A stretch of DNA of 64,000 bases from Talaromyces rugulosus. Lineage: Eukaryota > Ascomycota > Eurotiomycetes > Eurotiales > Trichocomaceae. The notes beneath the pieces were generated by a model. It was not told the DNA's origin and made no database searches. It was given only the letters and a program-made list of their open reading frames with translations. The DNA lies in NCBI RefSeq assembly GCF_013368755.1, contig NC_049561.1, positions 2,418,001 to 2,482,000 on the forward strand. Direction: 5' to 3'. Both the position numbers and the translations under genes were made by a program. Positions within the stretch are counted from its first letter, which is position 1. Each line of letters opens with the position of its first letter. Of the stretch, positions 22,301 to 32,308 are shown piece by piece.

Positions 22301-23830
22301 TCATTCCCGTACCAGATCAATAGACCCTCCTACCACCCTGGAACTAAACCCTTCCAATAATTCAATCTTTTCAGAGCTCACTTTTAGTCCCCCGAGAATA
22401 TTCTCTTTTGCAACCTCATAGATTACAAGATTCAAGGCCCACAGAGACATACCCTTCGCGATACATTGTCTGCTGCCCACGCCAAAAGACATGAGAGCCT
22501 TTTGCATAATTTCAGTAGCGTGTAACCAACGTTCCGGCTTGAAGGCGAAGGCATCCTCATAAATACCAGAGTAGAAGTGCATTTCCGTGGCGGAGCAAGA
22601 CACGGTAGTCCCAGGTGGATAGAAGACGTTATCAAAAGCCCACCCTGAAGCTCCGACCTGCCGTGGGAATTCGCACGGGTTCGTCATACTCATTCGGAGT
22701 GTTTCACGGACAACGGCGTTCAAGTATGGCAGCTGATGGATATCATCATCGCTCTTAATGGTAGCAGCTTCGATCTCAGCGCTCAGCTTCTGATACGTCT
22801 CAGGAAATTTCGCTAGCATGAAACACGCTGTTGATATATTCATTCCTAGAGTATCGGTGGCAGCAAACATAATATCTTTGCATTGAGCGGCAACTTCGGC
22901 TGGCGAGAACCCAGCACGGAGGAGCCGGACGGGAAAAGTTTCTGAAGTCTCCGATGTCTTGGAATTCCCTGAGTCGATCGTAGTGCGTGCGTTCGCCATG
23001 ACGATTCTTGTGAATGATTCTAGGGATGCCGCACTAGATGGAAGTTCCGGGTTGGGGAAGAAGAAGCCATCAATCCTGTCCGCCAGGGTGTAGAGCCACT
23101 TTGAGCAGTACAAGAGGCGACTCGAGGCGGTGAATGCGTCTACAAAGGCACTTGCGCTCATTCGTGGAGGTTGGTCACACTTTGCATCCAGTTTAGATGA
23201 AGCATCTGCATACTCTCTTAGACCATCAAATGATATCCCAAACAGGTACTCTGTCACCGCATCAATTCCCATTCCCCGTGCTAGATCAAGCATTTGCACT
23301 CTCCCGCTCTCTTTATCGCGCTGACATTGTTCGATAAACCGGCTCAAGCTGGCTTTGAAGTAATGCGCGTTCTTTTTGCAATTTGCAACGCTGAACATCT
23401 GAATGACAGCCTTGGCCCGAAGAGATCGCTCCTGATGAATTGTATTGCTGAAAATTGTTGCATGTCCATCGACGTCGAAGTTTCTGTAGTGACTCGCTTT
23501 CGCAAATCCACCCTTCTCGTGATAAATTGGGTGCAGTGCTCTCACGTCTCGAAAATCGACCCAGTTAGGCGCTAGGCGAACGATAGCTCCGTAACGCTCA
23601 TGAAGAGAATGAACCCATTTGGCCTCGTCGCCAATGTAGGCATGATATAGAATAGGTAAACCCGTCAAGCGTGGCAAAAGCGGGCCAGGGGTGCCAGAAA
23701 GAGGATATAGAGGGCCCAAACGGTAGAAAATCGTCGCGAGTGTTAAGAGTACCGGGACAAATAGAAAGACTCCGGCGAGCTGTGCCGTAGAAAGCTGGCT
23801 GGCGGAGGCAAGTATACTATGAAGAGCCAT
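22301..23830 (-). CDS. Cytochrome P450 monooxygenase
   Basis: An uninterrupted frame of 509 aa. An N-terminal membrane anchor (LAGVFLFVPVLLTLATIFY) is followed by the proline hinge GTPGPLLPRLTG. The I-helix oxygen-activation motif reads AATDTLG, the K-helix ExxR is ETLR, and the haem loop is FGVGSRQCIAKG with the axial thiolate at Cys456. All landmarks are intact. It should be an ER-anchored monooxygenase dependent on NADPH-P450 reductase. Having no intron is unusual beside its spliced neighbours, though not rare for fungal P450s. The cluster context suggests oxidation of a small imported compound or its breakdown product. The CYP family cannot be assigned by eye. Confidence 0.95.
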   Translation of the reverse strand: MALHSILASASQLSTAQLAGVFLFVPVLLTLATIFYRLGPLYPLSGTPGPLLPRLTGLPILYHAYIGDEAKWVHSLHERYGAIVRLAPNWVDFRDVRALHPIYHEKGGFAKASHYRNFDVDGHATIFSNTIHQERSLRAKAVIQMFSVANCKKNAHYFKASLSRFIEQCQRDKESGRVQMLDLARGMGIDAVTEYLFGISFDGLREYADASSKLDAKCDQPPRMSASAFVDAFTASSRLLYCSKWLYTLADRIDGFFFPNPELPSSAASLESFTRIVMANARTTIDSGNSKTSETSETFPVRLLRAGFSPAEVAAQCKDIMFAATDTLGMNISTACFMLAKFPETYQKLSAEIEAATIKSDDDIHQLPYLNAVVRETLRMSMTNPCEFPRQVGASGWAFDNVFYPPGTTVSCSATEMHFYSGIYEDAFAFKPERWLHATEIMQKALMSFGVGSRQCIAKGMSLWALNLVIYEVAKENILGGLKVSSEKIELLEGFSSRVVGGSIDLVRE

Positions 23831-24413
23831 TCTGTAAAGGCAGATCTATTTTGTCTTCACTATCAACCTTTTCGAAAAAGCCATTTCAAACGTGCCACAG
23901 ATCCCGGTTTTACAGATATCCGAAGGAATGGTACAAGCTACGGGTTTGAGGCTGCCCGGTGGAATAGTATAAGTCTTCGGAGATAGGGCCGGTCAAGCAC
24001 AGCTTGGGTACACAGCTACTTGGATTTAGATAAGAGAGAGGAAAACATCGGGCAATGCGGCTATCCATAGTGATGACCCTCAAACAGTGAGCATATCTGT
24101 AAGATCACGCTGACTAGTTTTTTCATGTCACATCGAAAAATAACTATGTGAAATCTAACTAGCCCTCGGTATTGAAAGCTGTTAGGATCGACTCCTAGAT
24201 GAATTTGAGTACAAATCGCCGATCGGCCAATATCGGGGGATTCTCGCCCGCGAATAAGGGAGTGCTTGTATAAATCATGTCTTCCGGGGAACTTGACTAT
24301 GGAGTAAAATTACGAAAGATAGCAATAATACTATCTGTATTTTATCTAACACAGGAGTTTAATGAGTTTCATTCAGCTAGATCGAAGTAACCTGTACGTA
24401 GTCGTTGATCATG
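23831..24413. promoter_or_regulatory. P450 promoter region
   Basis: The spacer upstream of the P450 holds TCGGGCAA at 24048-24055 and AGATAAG about 20 bp before it. No gene is seen. Confidence 0.5.
24048..24055 (+). promoter_or_regulatory. TCGGGCAA octamer, P450 promoter
   Basis: An exact copy of the cluster octamer about 220 bp upstream of the P450 start, extended as ATCGGGCAATGC, the same 12 bases as the copy at 26677-26684 read on the other strand. Confidence 0.55.
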
Positions 24414-25151
24414 TCATGGGTCAAGTGCGTTCATCTTCTGGGACACGAGCTCGACTGTATAACCATCCTGTATCAAATAGAATCAGTAACGAGAACAAAA
24501 ATCGTGTCTCGGGTGTAGATATGTACTTACCGGATCCTTAAGAAATGCGATTTGCTTGAACACTTTCTTATACTCAGGATGGAGTTCCCCCAAACCGACC
24601 CCACGGAGGGCTTCCCATTCACTTAAAGGAATAGTCTCTCGGGTTGCAACACCCAAGTCTTTCACAACCTCTACTCCATTTTGCTTCAAATGATCCAGTG
24701 CTTTTGAAACATCTGGAACTGTAAATCCGAGGTGTCCAAGACCTAGGTGTGGAGGGTTGTTTCCCGTTTCGTAGCAAGGTTGGGGTTCTTTCTCGGTACC
24801 ATGGATGTGGTATAGTTCGAGAAGTCCCAGGGTATGTCCCAAATTGACAACAGTCTCTTCTCCGAATCTTGGTAGGTCTTGTCGATGTTCCTCGGTCTGC
24901 GGATAGCCGAGATAGTAAATCGTAAATGGACCGACGTTGACGGTGAATACAGTGCGCATGCCCATAAGGTTGATGTAGAAATGGAGAGATCGCGACGGGT
25001 CGCGAACTCTCATCATCATATAATTGAACTTGAATCCTAGCGTGGGATCATTCGGAAGTAGAGGGGGGTCATTTTTATTTCCATTGGCCAGGTATTCACC
25101 TACAGGGGCCGGCGATGGAAAATTGGACGCTGGATTATTTTGATGACGCAT
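24414..25151 (-). CDS. Glyoxalase I-like (VOC) protein with altered metal ligand
   Basis: Exons 25151-24531 and 24467-24414 give 224 aa; the junction restores the family ending LKDPDGYTVELV. The fold and order follow glyoxalase I, which isomerises the methylglyoxal-glutathione adduct. Three of the four metal ligands are visible: Glu112 in LLELYH, His140 in GLGHLGFTV and Glu213 in DGYTVEL. The first ligand, His or Gln in known enzymes, is replaced by Tyr44 in FNYMMMRV. An N-terminal Pro/Asn-rich extension of about 38 residues precedes the domain. Within a catabolic cluster it may be a repurposed isomerase or lyase rather than a housekeeping detoxifier. That repurposing is an inference. Confidence 0.88.
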
Positions 25152-25260
25152 ATTAACGAGAGTAGACGGCAGTCAAAAAATGTATCAGGGACCAGTCGTG
25201 GCTGTTCATTATTGCAGATTCATCCTATATAGGGATCTCGTGGATATCAATGTTCTTTTC

Positions 25261-25268
25261 TTGCCCGA
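25261..25268 (-). promoter_or_regulatory. TCGGGCAA octamer, glyoxalase-like promoter
   Basis: TTGCCCGA on the plus strand is the exact reverse complement of the octamer, about 110 bp upstream of the start at 25151. It reads CTATCGGGCAA on the minus strand. Confidence 0.55.
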
Positions 25269-25382
25269 TAGGATTAGGCCAACGAAACCCGAGCTCTAAC
25301 AAATTAGGCGCAGGGAAGCGCGGTCTAGGTATTATCTAGAATACTAGGCATTATCTTGGAAGGCATATTCTAGAATTGATTT

Positions 25383-26376
25383 TTACACTTGAGGGTTTGA
25401 CCACGCCGACCCATTGCCCAAGGCCGCCTCAATCTTCAGCGCGTTCTCTGCCATCTCTGCTCCTATCCATTCTGCAGAGCATTTATCCAAATCTTTCTCA
25501 ATTTCCCAACCCTTTCCAGCTTCAACAAAGACACACAATCCAAAAATGTTACCCACGTAAGGAGAGCTACGTGTGCCTGACAAAGTCAAAACATAGTCCG
25601 CAATCTCCTGCGGTTCGTTCCCTGCAACTCCGTATTCTTCCCAGAGCCGCATGACAGGAGTTGCCATCCTAGTATTTGTCATAGAAGGGCAGACGACATT
25701 GATTCGGATACCATGATGATGGTGGAAGAATTTCCGTGTTGAACGGACCAAGCCCAGAACCCCATGTTTGGCGGGTTGGTAAACGAAGAGACCCGCTTGC
25801 TCTTTGAAAGAAGCGACCGAGCCGAGAAGACAGATAGATTTGTCCTTGGTCCGGTCTTCGTTGCCTTGGCGTAGATATACCGATGCAATACGGGTGAAGT
25901 AAAGCGTTCCGGTCAGATTGACATCCACAATGGCTGTTGACGGGGCTTCTGTGACACCGTGAAGATCCAACTTCTCATCGAACCAATTCTTGTCTCTTGC
26001 TTCGGTAATTCCGGCAATGCAGAGAGCATGATCAACCTGACCATGTTTCTCAAATGCACGCTGGAAAAGAGCAAGTACGTCGTTGTACTTGGTAATGTCT
26101 CCCACCACATAGTCTAGACTTCCAGAGGATGAAATTTCGCTTTTTAAGCGATGCACCACAGCCTCGCAAGTCGGTCCCTCGATATCAAAGAAAACTACAT
26201 GAGCCCCTATTTTGTAGAGAGACGTGACAATTTTTTCTCCGATTCCATTTGCTCCTCCTATAGGTCTCTAATCAGCATGAAATATGTAACATTTCCCGTC
26301 CATACTTACCAGTTAAGACAACAACCTTGTCCTTCAAGTTGGAAAAGGACTTAAAATCAGGCTTGAACTCAGGCAT
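25383..26376 (-). CDS. Short-chain dehydrogenase/reductase (classical, 15-PGDH-like)
   Basis: Exons 26376-26310 and 26257-25383 give 313 aa. The intron falls inside the coenzyme motif and splicing restores VVVLTGGANGIGEKI. The NAG-like segment reads LCIAGITEA. The catalytic serine lies in LLGSVASF and the YxxxK dyad in YQPAKHG. An acidic residue after the second strand (FFDIEG) points to NAD rather than NADP. The length and style recall fungal relatives of 15-hydroxyprostaglandin dehydrogenase, which oxidise secondary alcohols. It is divergent from the DUF1989 fusion gene, so the two probably share the 483-bp promoter with its octamer and GATA sites. A ketone made here could feed the Baeyer-Villiger enzyme, but this is an inference. 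Confidence 0.9.
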
Positions 26377-26859
26377 TTTTTTTTAATTATGTAATTCGAT
26401 TGGAAGTATCAATTGATGTGGAAGGTGAGGTCTAGTTTTTGAAGCGAGTGCTTTTTAGAGTTCCAGAACTATATATCCCTGTCAGTTATGGTAATTATTA
26501 CTAGTACCCCGATATCGTAAGCTGCTTTGATCAAGCATCGGACAAGCACAACTTCACTTCTGTGCGCCGAAACTTGTAGATTAGCCGATAAGTATTAGTT
26601 ATCTCGAGGCGCCGATAGCATGCTGATGATTGCGTAGACGATTGTCGCAGCTCGACCCGTTCCCCCGTGTTATGCATTGCCCGATCTTATCTGCCGCCGT
26701 CGGTCAACTTGACGGGGAAGAAGACCCAGGGTTTTATAGAACAGTAAGACAAGAATACTGGGCCCTGTGTCAAATAGGTTGCGTTCAAAAACATTGCGCA
26801 TAGAATTTATCTTCGATAGAAACTACTGAGAATCACTACGAAACGAATTTTGAAAGACA
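26377..26859. promoter_or_regulatory. Divergent promoter of SDR and DUF1989 fusion
   Basis: This 483-bp spacer carries the octamer at 26677-26684 and several GATA sequences (CGATAAG near 26586, TTATCT near 26600, CCGATAG near 26613, CTTATCT near 26686). No coding region is supported in it. Confidence 0.6.
26677..26684 (-). promoter_or_regulatory. TCGGGCAA octamer, SDR/DUF1989 promoter
   Basis: TTGCCCGA lies about 176 bp before the DUF1989 fusion start and 300 bp before the SDR start. It is next to a GATA site (CTTATC). Confidence 0.55.
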
Positions 26860-28609
26860 ATGGGCCTCATCCCAGCACGCAAAGTTGTGGCTTTCGAGAT
26901 CAAGAAAGGCCAAAGCTTAACGATTATCAACACTCATGGAAAGCAAGTTGTAGACTTTTGGGCCTTTAATCCAAAGGATCCCAATGACTTCCTTTCCATG
27001 GTGCACACACGCACAGTGCTGCTGAAGATCGCAGTGGCAGAAGGCGACCATCTTTACTCTACGCGTCGGAAGCCAATGTTAACAATGACGGAGGACACCA
27101 CGCGGGGAGTCCATGATATTATTTGGTCAGCTTGTGATTCAGAACGCTATCGCATGCAGGGGGTCCAGGGCTATCATGACAATTGTTCAGATAATTTACA
27201 CAATGTGAGTGTTTCTCTTATGGTTACGCTTGTGGATGATATAGAATTATAGATACCACCCATGATATTTGAGATCGGGCTTTTGACAAGAAATTTATGT
27301 AGACACTCAAGGAGAACTTCCCGGATTTCCCCATGGCGAATGATTGGGTGCCAGATCCTTTCAACATCTTCATGAACGTGGCGGTCGATCACCATGGCGG
27401 CCTGAATATCCGACCCCCGACAAGCGAGAAAGGCCAATTCGTCACACTGAGAGCAGAGGCAGATCTGATCGTTGCAATGAGCTCTTGCCCTCAGGACATT
27501 GATCCTGTTAATGCTGGGGAGCCCGCTGATTGCGAGTACCTCATTAGTGGCATCAGCGAGTCGCCGCTCGCGATAGTCCCACCCACGCACACGCGTACCC
27601 GAAGAGTCAAGGTTGCCATGTCCGTGGACTTCGACGCAGTCTCTCACTGGCTCGGAACGGGGTGCCATAAAGATAACAATATGGCAGACTATAGCTCGGG
27701 TATATTCGCAGGCCAAGTTGGCGTATATCGTCTGCTGGATATGTTCAAATCGCATAAGATTGCGGATAAGGTTACTTGGTTTGTCCCCGGACATACGACC
27801 GAGACCTTCCCTGCAGCTGCAGAGGCAGTGCTTAAATCGGGCGCAGAAATTGGTCTTCATGGCTATGCCCACGAAGGGATCTATCAGATGACCGAAGAAC
27901 AAGAGAGAGAGGTCTTGTTGAAGTGGTGAGTCGATTCATTCCTCTTTCCCTTAAAATGACCGGGGAGACAAGTGTCTAATATCTCTTTTTTACTATGATT
28001 AGCATCGATGTAACGACGAAACTTACCGGAAAGAGCCCTCGTGGCTACCGCGCCCCGATGTACACGGTACGGGAAACGACGGTGAAGCTCCTTCGCGAAC
28101 ATGGATTCCTCTATGATTCATCTTTGATGCATCATGACTCGCAGCCATACTTCACACCTAACGACCCACCCATACAACACATTAAGTGGTCCGAACCAGC
28201 GTCTTCATGGCTCAAACCCTCGCCTATTGCGTCTCAGGGATACCCTCACGGGCAGCACCCTCTTGTGGAACTACCGTGTGGATGGTATAATGAAGATATG
28301 ATGCCCATGCAGTATCTACCACATCTCAGCAATAGTATGGGATACGTATCAACTCGTGTGGTCGAGCAGATGTGGAAAGATAAATTCATGTGGCTCTGGG
28401 AGCATAGCAGCGAGGGATGTGAAGTAGCCGATTTTATATTCCCGCTATTGATCCATCCCGATGTTACTGGCATGGCTCACATTATTGGAATGGTTGATCG
28501 ATTTATTTCTTGGTTGCAAGGCCTTGGCGAATCGGTTGAGTTCTGCAAACACGAGGATATTGCTACCGCGTGGCTAGGAGTTCAAAAGACATTGGCGGGA
28601 GAAAGTTGA
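26860..28609 (+). CDS. DUF1989 / polysaccharide-deacetylase (PuuE-like) fusion hydrolase
   Basis: Exons 26860-27204, 27303-27925 and 28003-28609 give 524 aa. Residues 1 to about 200 are a DUF1989 (urea-carboxylase-associated) domain: GKQVVDFWAFNP, DNLHN, DPFNIFMNV and SSCPQDIDPVNAGEP. Some bacterial DUF1989 proteins are carboxyguanidine deiminases. From about residue 215 a NodB-type domain follows in the same exon, with metal-site motifs SVDFDA (Asp226), LHGYAH (His301, His305) and RGYRAP. This resembles PuuE allantoinase and related cyclic-imide hydrolases rather than chitin deacetylase. The boundary lies inside exon 2 with no stop or start nearby, so this is one protein. The natural reading is coupled deimination and ring opening; that is an inference. 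Confidence 0.9.
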
Positions 28610-28914
28610 ACTGTTGACCGTTATTCTTACATATTTAGTTTTTATAGAGGTTTTACGTATGAAAAATTATCATTTTAGCCCCGGACAGCTTTTTATCGCG
28701 AGAGCCGTGGAGCAGATATGGTCAGATATGATGTTAATATCCTTTGCCGAAATTTGCCCGCTGGTGCCCGATGAGTACTCACTTCGCCCGGCAACAAAAG
28801 TATAAGAATCCAACGACGACTGTAAACATGAGTTTTGGGCAATAATCATTTTACCTTATAGATTTCGTACAGCCACTTGACCATCGTTTGTCATCAACCT
28901 AATTCTTACTCAAA
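28610..28914. promoter_or_regulatory. Dabb gene promoter
   Basis: This spacer has a TTGCCCG at 28754-28760 and a TGCCCGA at 28765-28771, two near copies of the cluster octamer 11 bp apart. CGCCCGGCAA follows near 28785. No gene is seen. Confidence 0.5.
28754..28771 (-). promoter_or_regulatory. Two near-matches to the cluster octamer
   Basis: TTGCCCGC and GTGCCCGA each differ from TTGCCCGA by one base. They lie about 150 bp before the Dabb gene start. Confidence 0.45.
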
Positions 28915-29369
28915 ATGACTGTTACCCACATTGTTATGTTTAAATTTAAAGACACTTCGGCCTCCGAAGACGTGAAAGAGGTACGCTGATATCTAAAATC
29001 TAGGCTGTTTTTATCAGAGGCATTAACGAGAAGTTGTCAAAGTTGTGCCAAAAAATGGAGGCACTCGGAACCACTTGCTTGCACCCTGAGACTGGGAAGC
29101 CTTACATCAAATCATTTTACGGTGGAAAGGATAATTCAGTCCAAGGTCTACAGGTACGAGGGAGATGCAGTTCTGACTGTTAAATGACTGTCTAATACGA
29201 TTGGTAGAATGGAATGTCCCACGTTTTTGTCGTTGAATTCGAGAACGTGGCGGATCGAGATTACTATGCTTTGACTGATCCGGCTCACTTGGAATTTGTG
29301 CGGTGGAGTGACACTGTTACCAGTGCAGTGCAAACAATTGACTTCAGAAATGGGAAGTATGATTGTTGA
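28915..29369 (+). CDS. Small Dabb (stress-responsive A/B barrel) protein
   Basis: Exons 28915-28980, 29043-29153 and 29208-29369 give 112 aa, the size of single-domain Dabb proteins. The sequence shows the family pattern: THIVMFKFK at the start, PYIKSFYGGKDNS, then MSHVFVVEFENVADRDYY and DPAHLEFV. For intron 1 I chose the acceptor at 29042 because it joins VKE directly to LCQKM, as in relatives, and leaves an ATTAAC branch site about 16 bp upstream. Dabb proteins form dimeric barrels, and some act as cyclases or small-molecule binding enzymes. It sits between the fusion hydrolase and the regulator, and its promoter has octamer-like sites. Its role in the pathway is open. Confidence 0.85.
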
Positions 29370-29422
29370 AGCATGTTATACGGGATATATAGCAATCCAA
29401 TGCTCAGTCTCCATTGCAAGCC

Positions 29423-31839
29423 TTAACGCTTTGTTGGTATTTCAGATTCCGCATTAGCACGTTCTTGCAACACATCCTGAATATACCCTCGACATGAAAA
29501 CAAGTTGTCAAATCCTGATAGCAGTATGGTATCGAGACGGTGGAGACCAGAGTGTATTTGATCGAAAAGTATTGACTGCTCGCGAAGAACGGCACTCCAC
29601 TGGTCCAGTATTATTATAGCCTCTTTAGCCTCGTTGCGATTTGAGGACTTGAGAAGTTGCAGTATAATAAAGTTTGAGATTGCCGAAAAACATACTCGTG
29701 CCCCTGTATACATTAACACAAGATCTAGTATAGGGAAGGTAGATGCGGAGTCTCCCAACTCACATGAGTGCCAAAATGAGTTGGCATCCTTACACGACAA
29801 TCCTTGCGCAAATGATATTAGCCTCATCAGAGTCGTCTTGGCTTTGTGTCTTGCTTCCCGGAGATAATCCTGTTGCCAAGTAGGGGGTTGAACCGAGTTT
29901 GGCAACAAATCTATTGACGGGCCGCCAGAAGCTGTCTTCATTGACCGAAATACAGCCCTATGAACCAAAACCTCAAGCGTCAAGCATGCCAGCCTCAGAT
30001 AAGCCGACGAGTAAGAATGAAAAGTGGTTTTAACTGCGATAGGTTGCCTAGCAGCATCCCGTCGAAGATATGAGGGAACCTCCCTGTCCCAGTTTTCTAT
30101 TCTCTGTAGCAGCGATTTGGCCGTTTCGAAAGATAACTTGAAATCCGAGGCACATTTTCGTGTAGCTCGAAGAGTATAGAATGATGTATAGACATCATAG
30201 GCGATTATAGACAAGGCAGCGGTGAAGAGAAAATCGTACCCTCGGTGACAGAACTCACATCGTTCAGGAGTTTCTTTGAGCCTTGTCGCCTCCGTAGGGC
30301 AACTTAAGTCGTCAATCACAAAATCTTGCTCGGAAAGAGGAGATACCTCCCACTGGTCCGCGACGATGGGATTAGTGTAGCCCGTAAGCAAGCTGCGCCA
30401 AGTAGCGTCGCAAAAGGTAATCCACCAAAGACGTCGCCTTAATCTCTTTTCCCAGGCCGGAATGGGCCAAGACAGACAGTCCAGGTGAAGCCCAAGGGTA
30501 TTGGATAAAGAAACTGCGAAACCTAATAGTGACCAACGGAAATGTGTCTCGGGTGCTTTTGTAGGCGCGCCTGGTTCCGTAATCTGCAAATAGAGCAGTG
30601 TCGCTTGCAGTACACTCAATTTTGGGACTTGAGATTCGCTCAAGACCCCCTCTAGAGCGATCTTTCTCAATTCATTCACTGGTATATTGGCGTGAGATTG
30701 TGAAACACAAAGTAGAGGGTCTTGGCGCCAAAATGGTAGGGCCAACGCATATATAACAGCGAGGAGATAAGACGGAGTGAGTCTTAAACAGCTTAATTGA
30801 GGAACCAGCTTTTCCCCTGATAAGTCGAGCCGGGTCCTCGAGAGAACAGGGAAGCTAGGGAATACAAATCGAAGGAACCTAGCGGAATATCAGTACAAGT
30901 TTCCCGCTGCGAGTTTCAAACTTCTCACAGGCTCATGAGTCTAACGCCAGTTTCAGGACATACGATGGCGTCAAGCTTATTTTGAGCGGCTGCTTCCGGG
31001 TCAAGAACATGTTGCGCATTGGAATTATGTGGATCAGTGCGGGCATGCGTGCTATTGAGAACGAACTGGACTGGGATTTGCTCTGTCTCAGCGATGGCAT
31101 CTCCAGACTGTATTCCACGGTAGGGAAATTTCGGGAACCTAGAAGCGCCATCGTCACGCTGAAGATCACGTAGCAAATATGGATCCATATCTGCTGAAAG
31201 CCCAAGGTATTGCGTAGCAAAGCCTTCTATGTGATCCAACGACTTCACTGGTAGCGATGGTTGTGTCATTTCATCTGGATCTCGTTCAGAGCCACTCGAA
31301 GGTGATTGTCCGGAAGAAAATGATTCTTCTTCATGGTTTTCTGCCCACTGATTTCGTGCGGCTAGAGGAACAGTAGTAGCAGGGTTGTTGGATTTCTCGG
31401 ACTGGGACCAAGGCTCTACGGGGCGGTTGACAGCAGGATCGCGCGATATGTTTGGTAGTACTTCCTCCAGAGGGAATAGTTCACTCGGGGAGAACGGTGC
31501 ACGCCACAAGCTATCGTGAGAGGCAAATAGGGTCGCATCAATCGACTCCAGCGGCAAGGGTAGTCCATCGTCGATTGGCCATGTTGGTTCCTGCTGAGAT
31601 GCAGCATGGAGCTCATCTGGCTGGTTGGCAACCGCTGAGACGCGAACTACCTGCCGACGTCTCTGACATGGGGGATCATTAAATGTACAAGGGGTTCCTA
31701 ATGTGCGACAGGTTGTGCATGGAGAAGCTCCTTCGATGCGACACGACTGCTTTCGTCGACGACATACATCGCACGGTCGACGTCGTCTGGACCGGTATGG
31801 TCTTCGCGGAGGCGCTGGCTCTGTTGCTCGAGAATCCAT
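29423..31839 (-). CDS. Zn2Cys6 transcription factor, probable cluster regulator
   Basis: Exons 31839-30929 and 30878-29423 give 788 aa. The zinc cluster is CDVCRRRKQSC followed by C-x7-C, C-x2-C and C-x6-C, with a strongly basic RRPYRSRRRRP just before it. A long polar linker follows. The fungal-specific regulatory domain begins around FLRFVFPSFPVLSRTRLD, formed across the intron, and includes LRRRLWWITFCDATWRSLL. The gene lies inside the cluster and is divergent from the carboxylesterase. Their shared promoter has both the octamer and a GATA run, consistent with autoregulation and nitrogen control. It is the obvious candidate to bind TCGGGCAA, though that link is an inference. Confidence 0.93.
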
Positions 31840-32061
31840 AGCAGTTTGTCAGTTTCCGACTGCTATCCTTGCAGCAATTTACGGGGAAGTGGAGGAGATT
31901 GTCAAGGCTCAGCAGACGCGAGTCAAAGCTCTCTATGTGCTCCACAGTATACCGTACGAACGTGGACAGTCTATCGGCTACGGTATTTCTTCCTCCTTCC
32001 GAGAGTCTAAATCTCCTCTAGAGTCTAGACTGTTCAAAGCCAGCTTGGGATAAGAGGGACG

Positions 32062-32069
32062 TCGGGCAA
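32062..32069 (+). promoter_or_regulatory. TCGGGCAA octamer, regulator/esterase promoter
   Basis: This copy reads TCGGGCAACTGCCGA, so it is also a CGG-N7-CCG inverted pair. It lies between the divergent starts at 31839 and 32309. Confidence 0.6.
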
Positions 32070-32084
32070 CTGCCGAGACGATGG

Positions 32085-32153
32085 CTTATCTCGTCGTTAT
32101 CATGTCGGTTAGTATCATATCCGTTATCATATCCCTATCATATCCGTTATCAT
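32085..32153. promoter_or_regulatory. Array of GATA (AreA-type) sites
   Basis: CTTATC at 32085, GTTATCAT at 32096, 32123 and 32146, and CTATCA at 32135 are all inverted HGATAR sites; GGATAAG at 32048 is a sixth just outside. AreA, the fungal nitrogen GATA factor, prefers closely spaced sites of this kind. Confidence 0.55.
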
Positions 32154-32308
32154 GTCCTAGTTATGTCCTAGTCATGTCCCCTTATTATATTCCTTATTAC
32201 GAAACGTGATCTAGTTGGGCAACTATTTGAGGAACGGAGAATTGTGGCAAATAGAAGTAGCAGATTCTAAAAGTCTAATCAATTAATGATCTTACTTTCC
32301 CGATATCC

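Larger units (their letters stand above)
31840..32308. promoter_or_regulatory. Divergent promoter of regulator and esterase
   Basis: This 469-bp spacer contains the octamer at 32062-32069 and six HGATAR-type GATA sites between 32049 and 32153. The GATA sites form a degenerate short tandem array (units like TTATCATATCCG) at about 32092-32180. Confidence 0.65.

Noticed and set aside
27174..27902. 242-codon minus-strand frame
   Set aside because: It is antisense to the DUF1989-deacetylase exon 2, whose catalytic motifs are clear on the plus strand.
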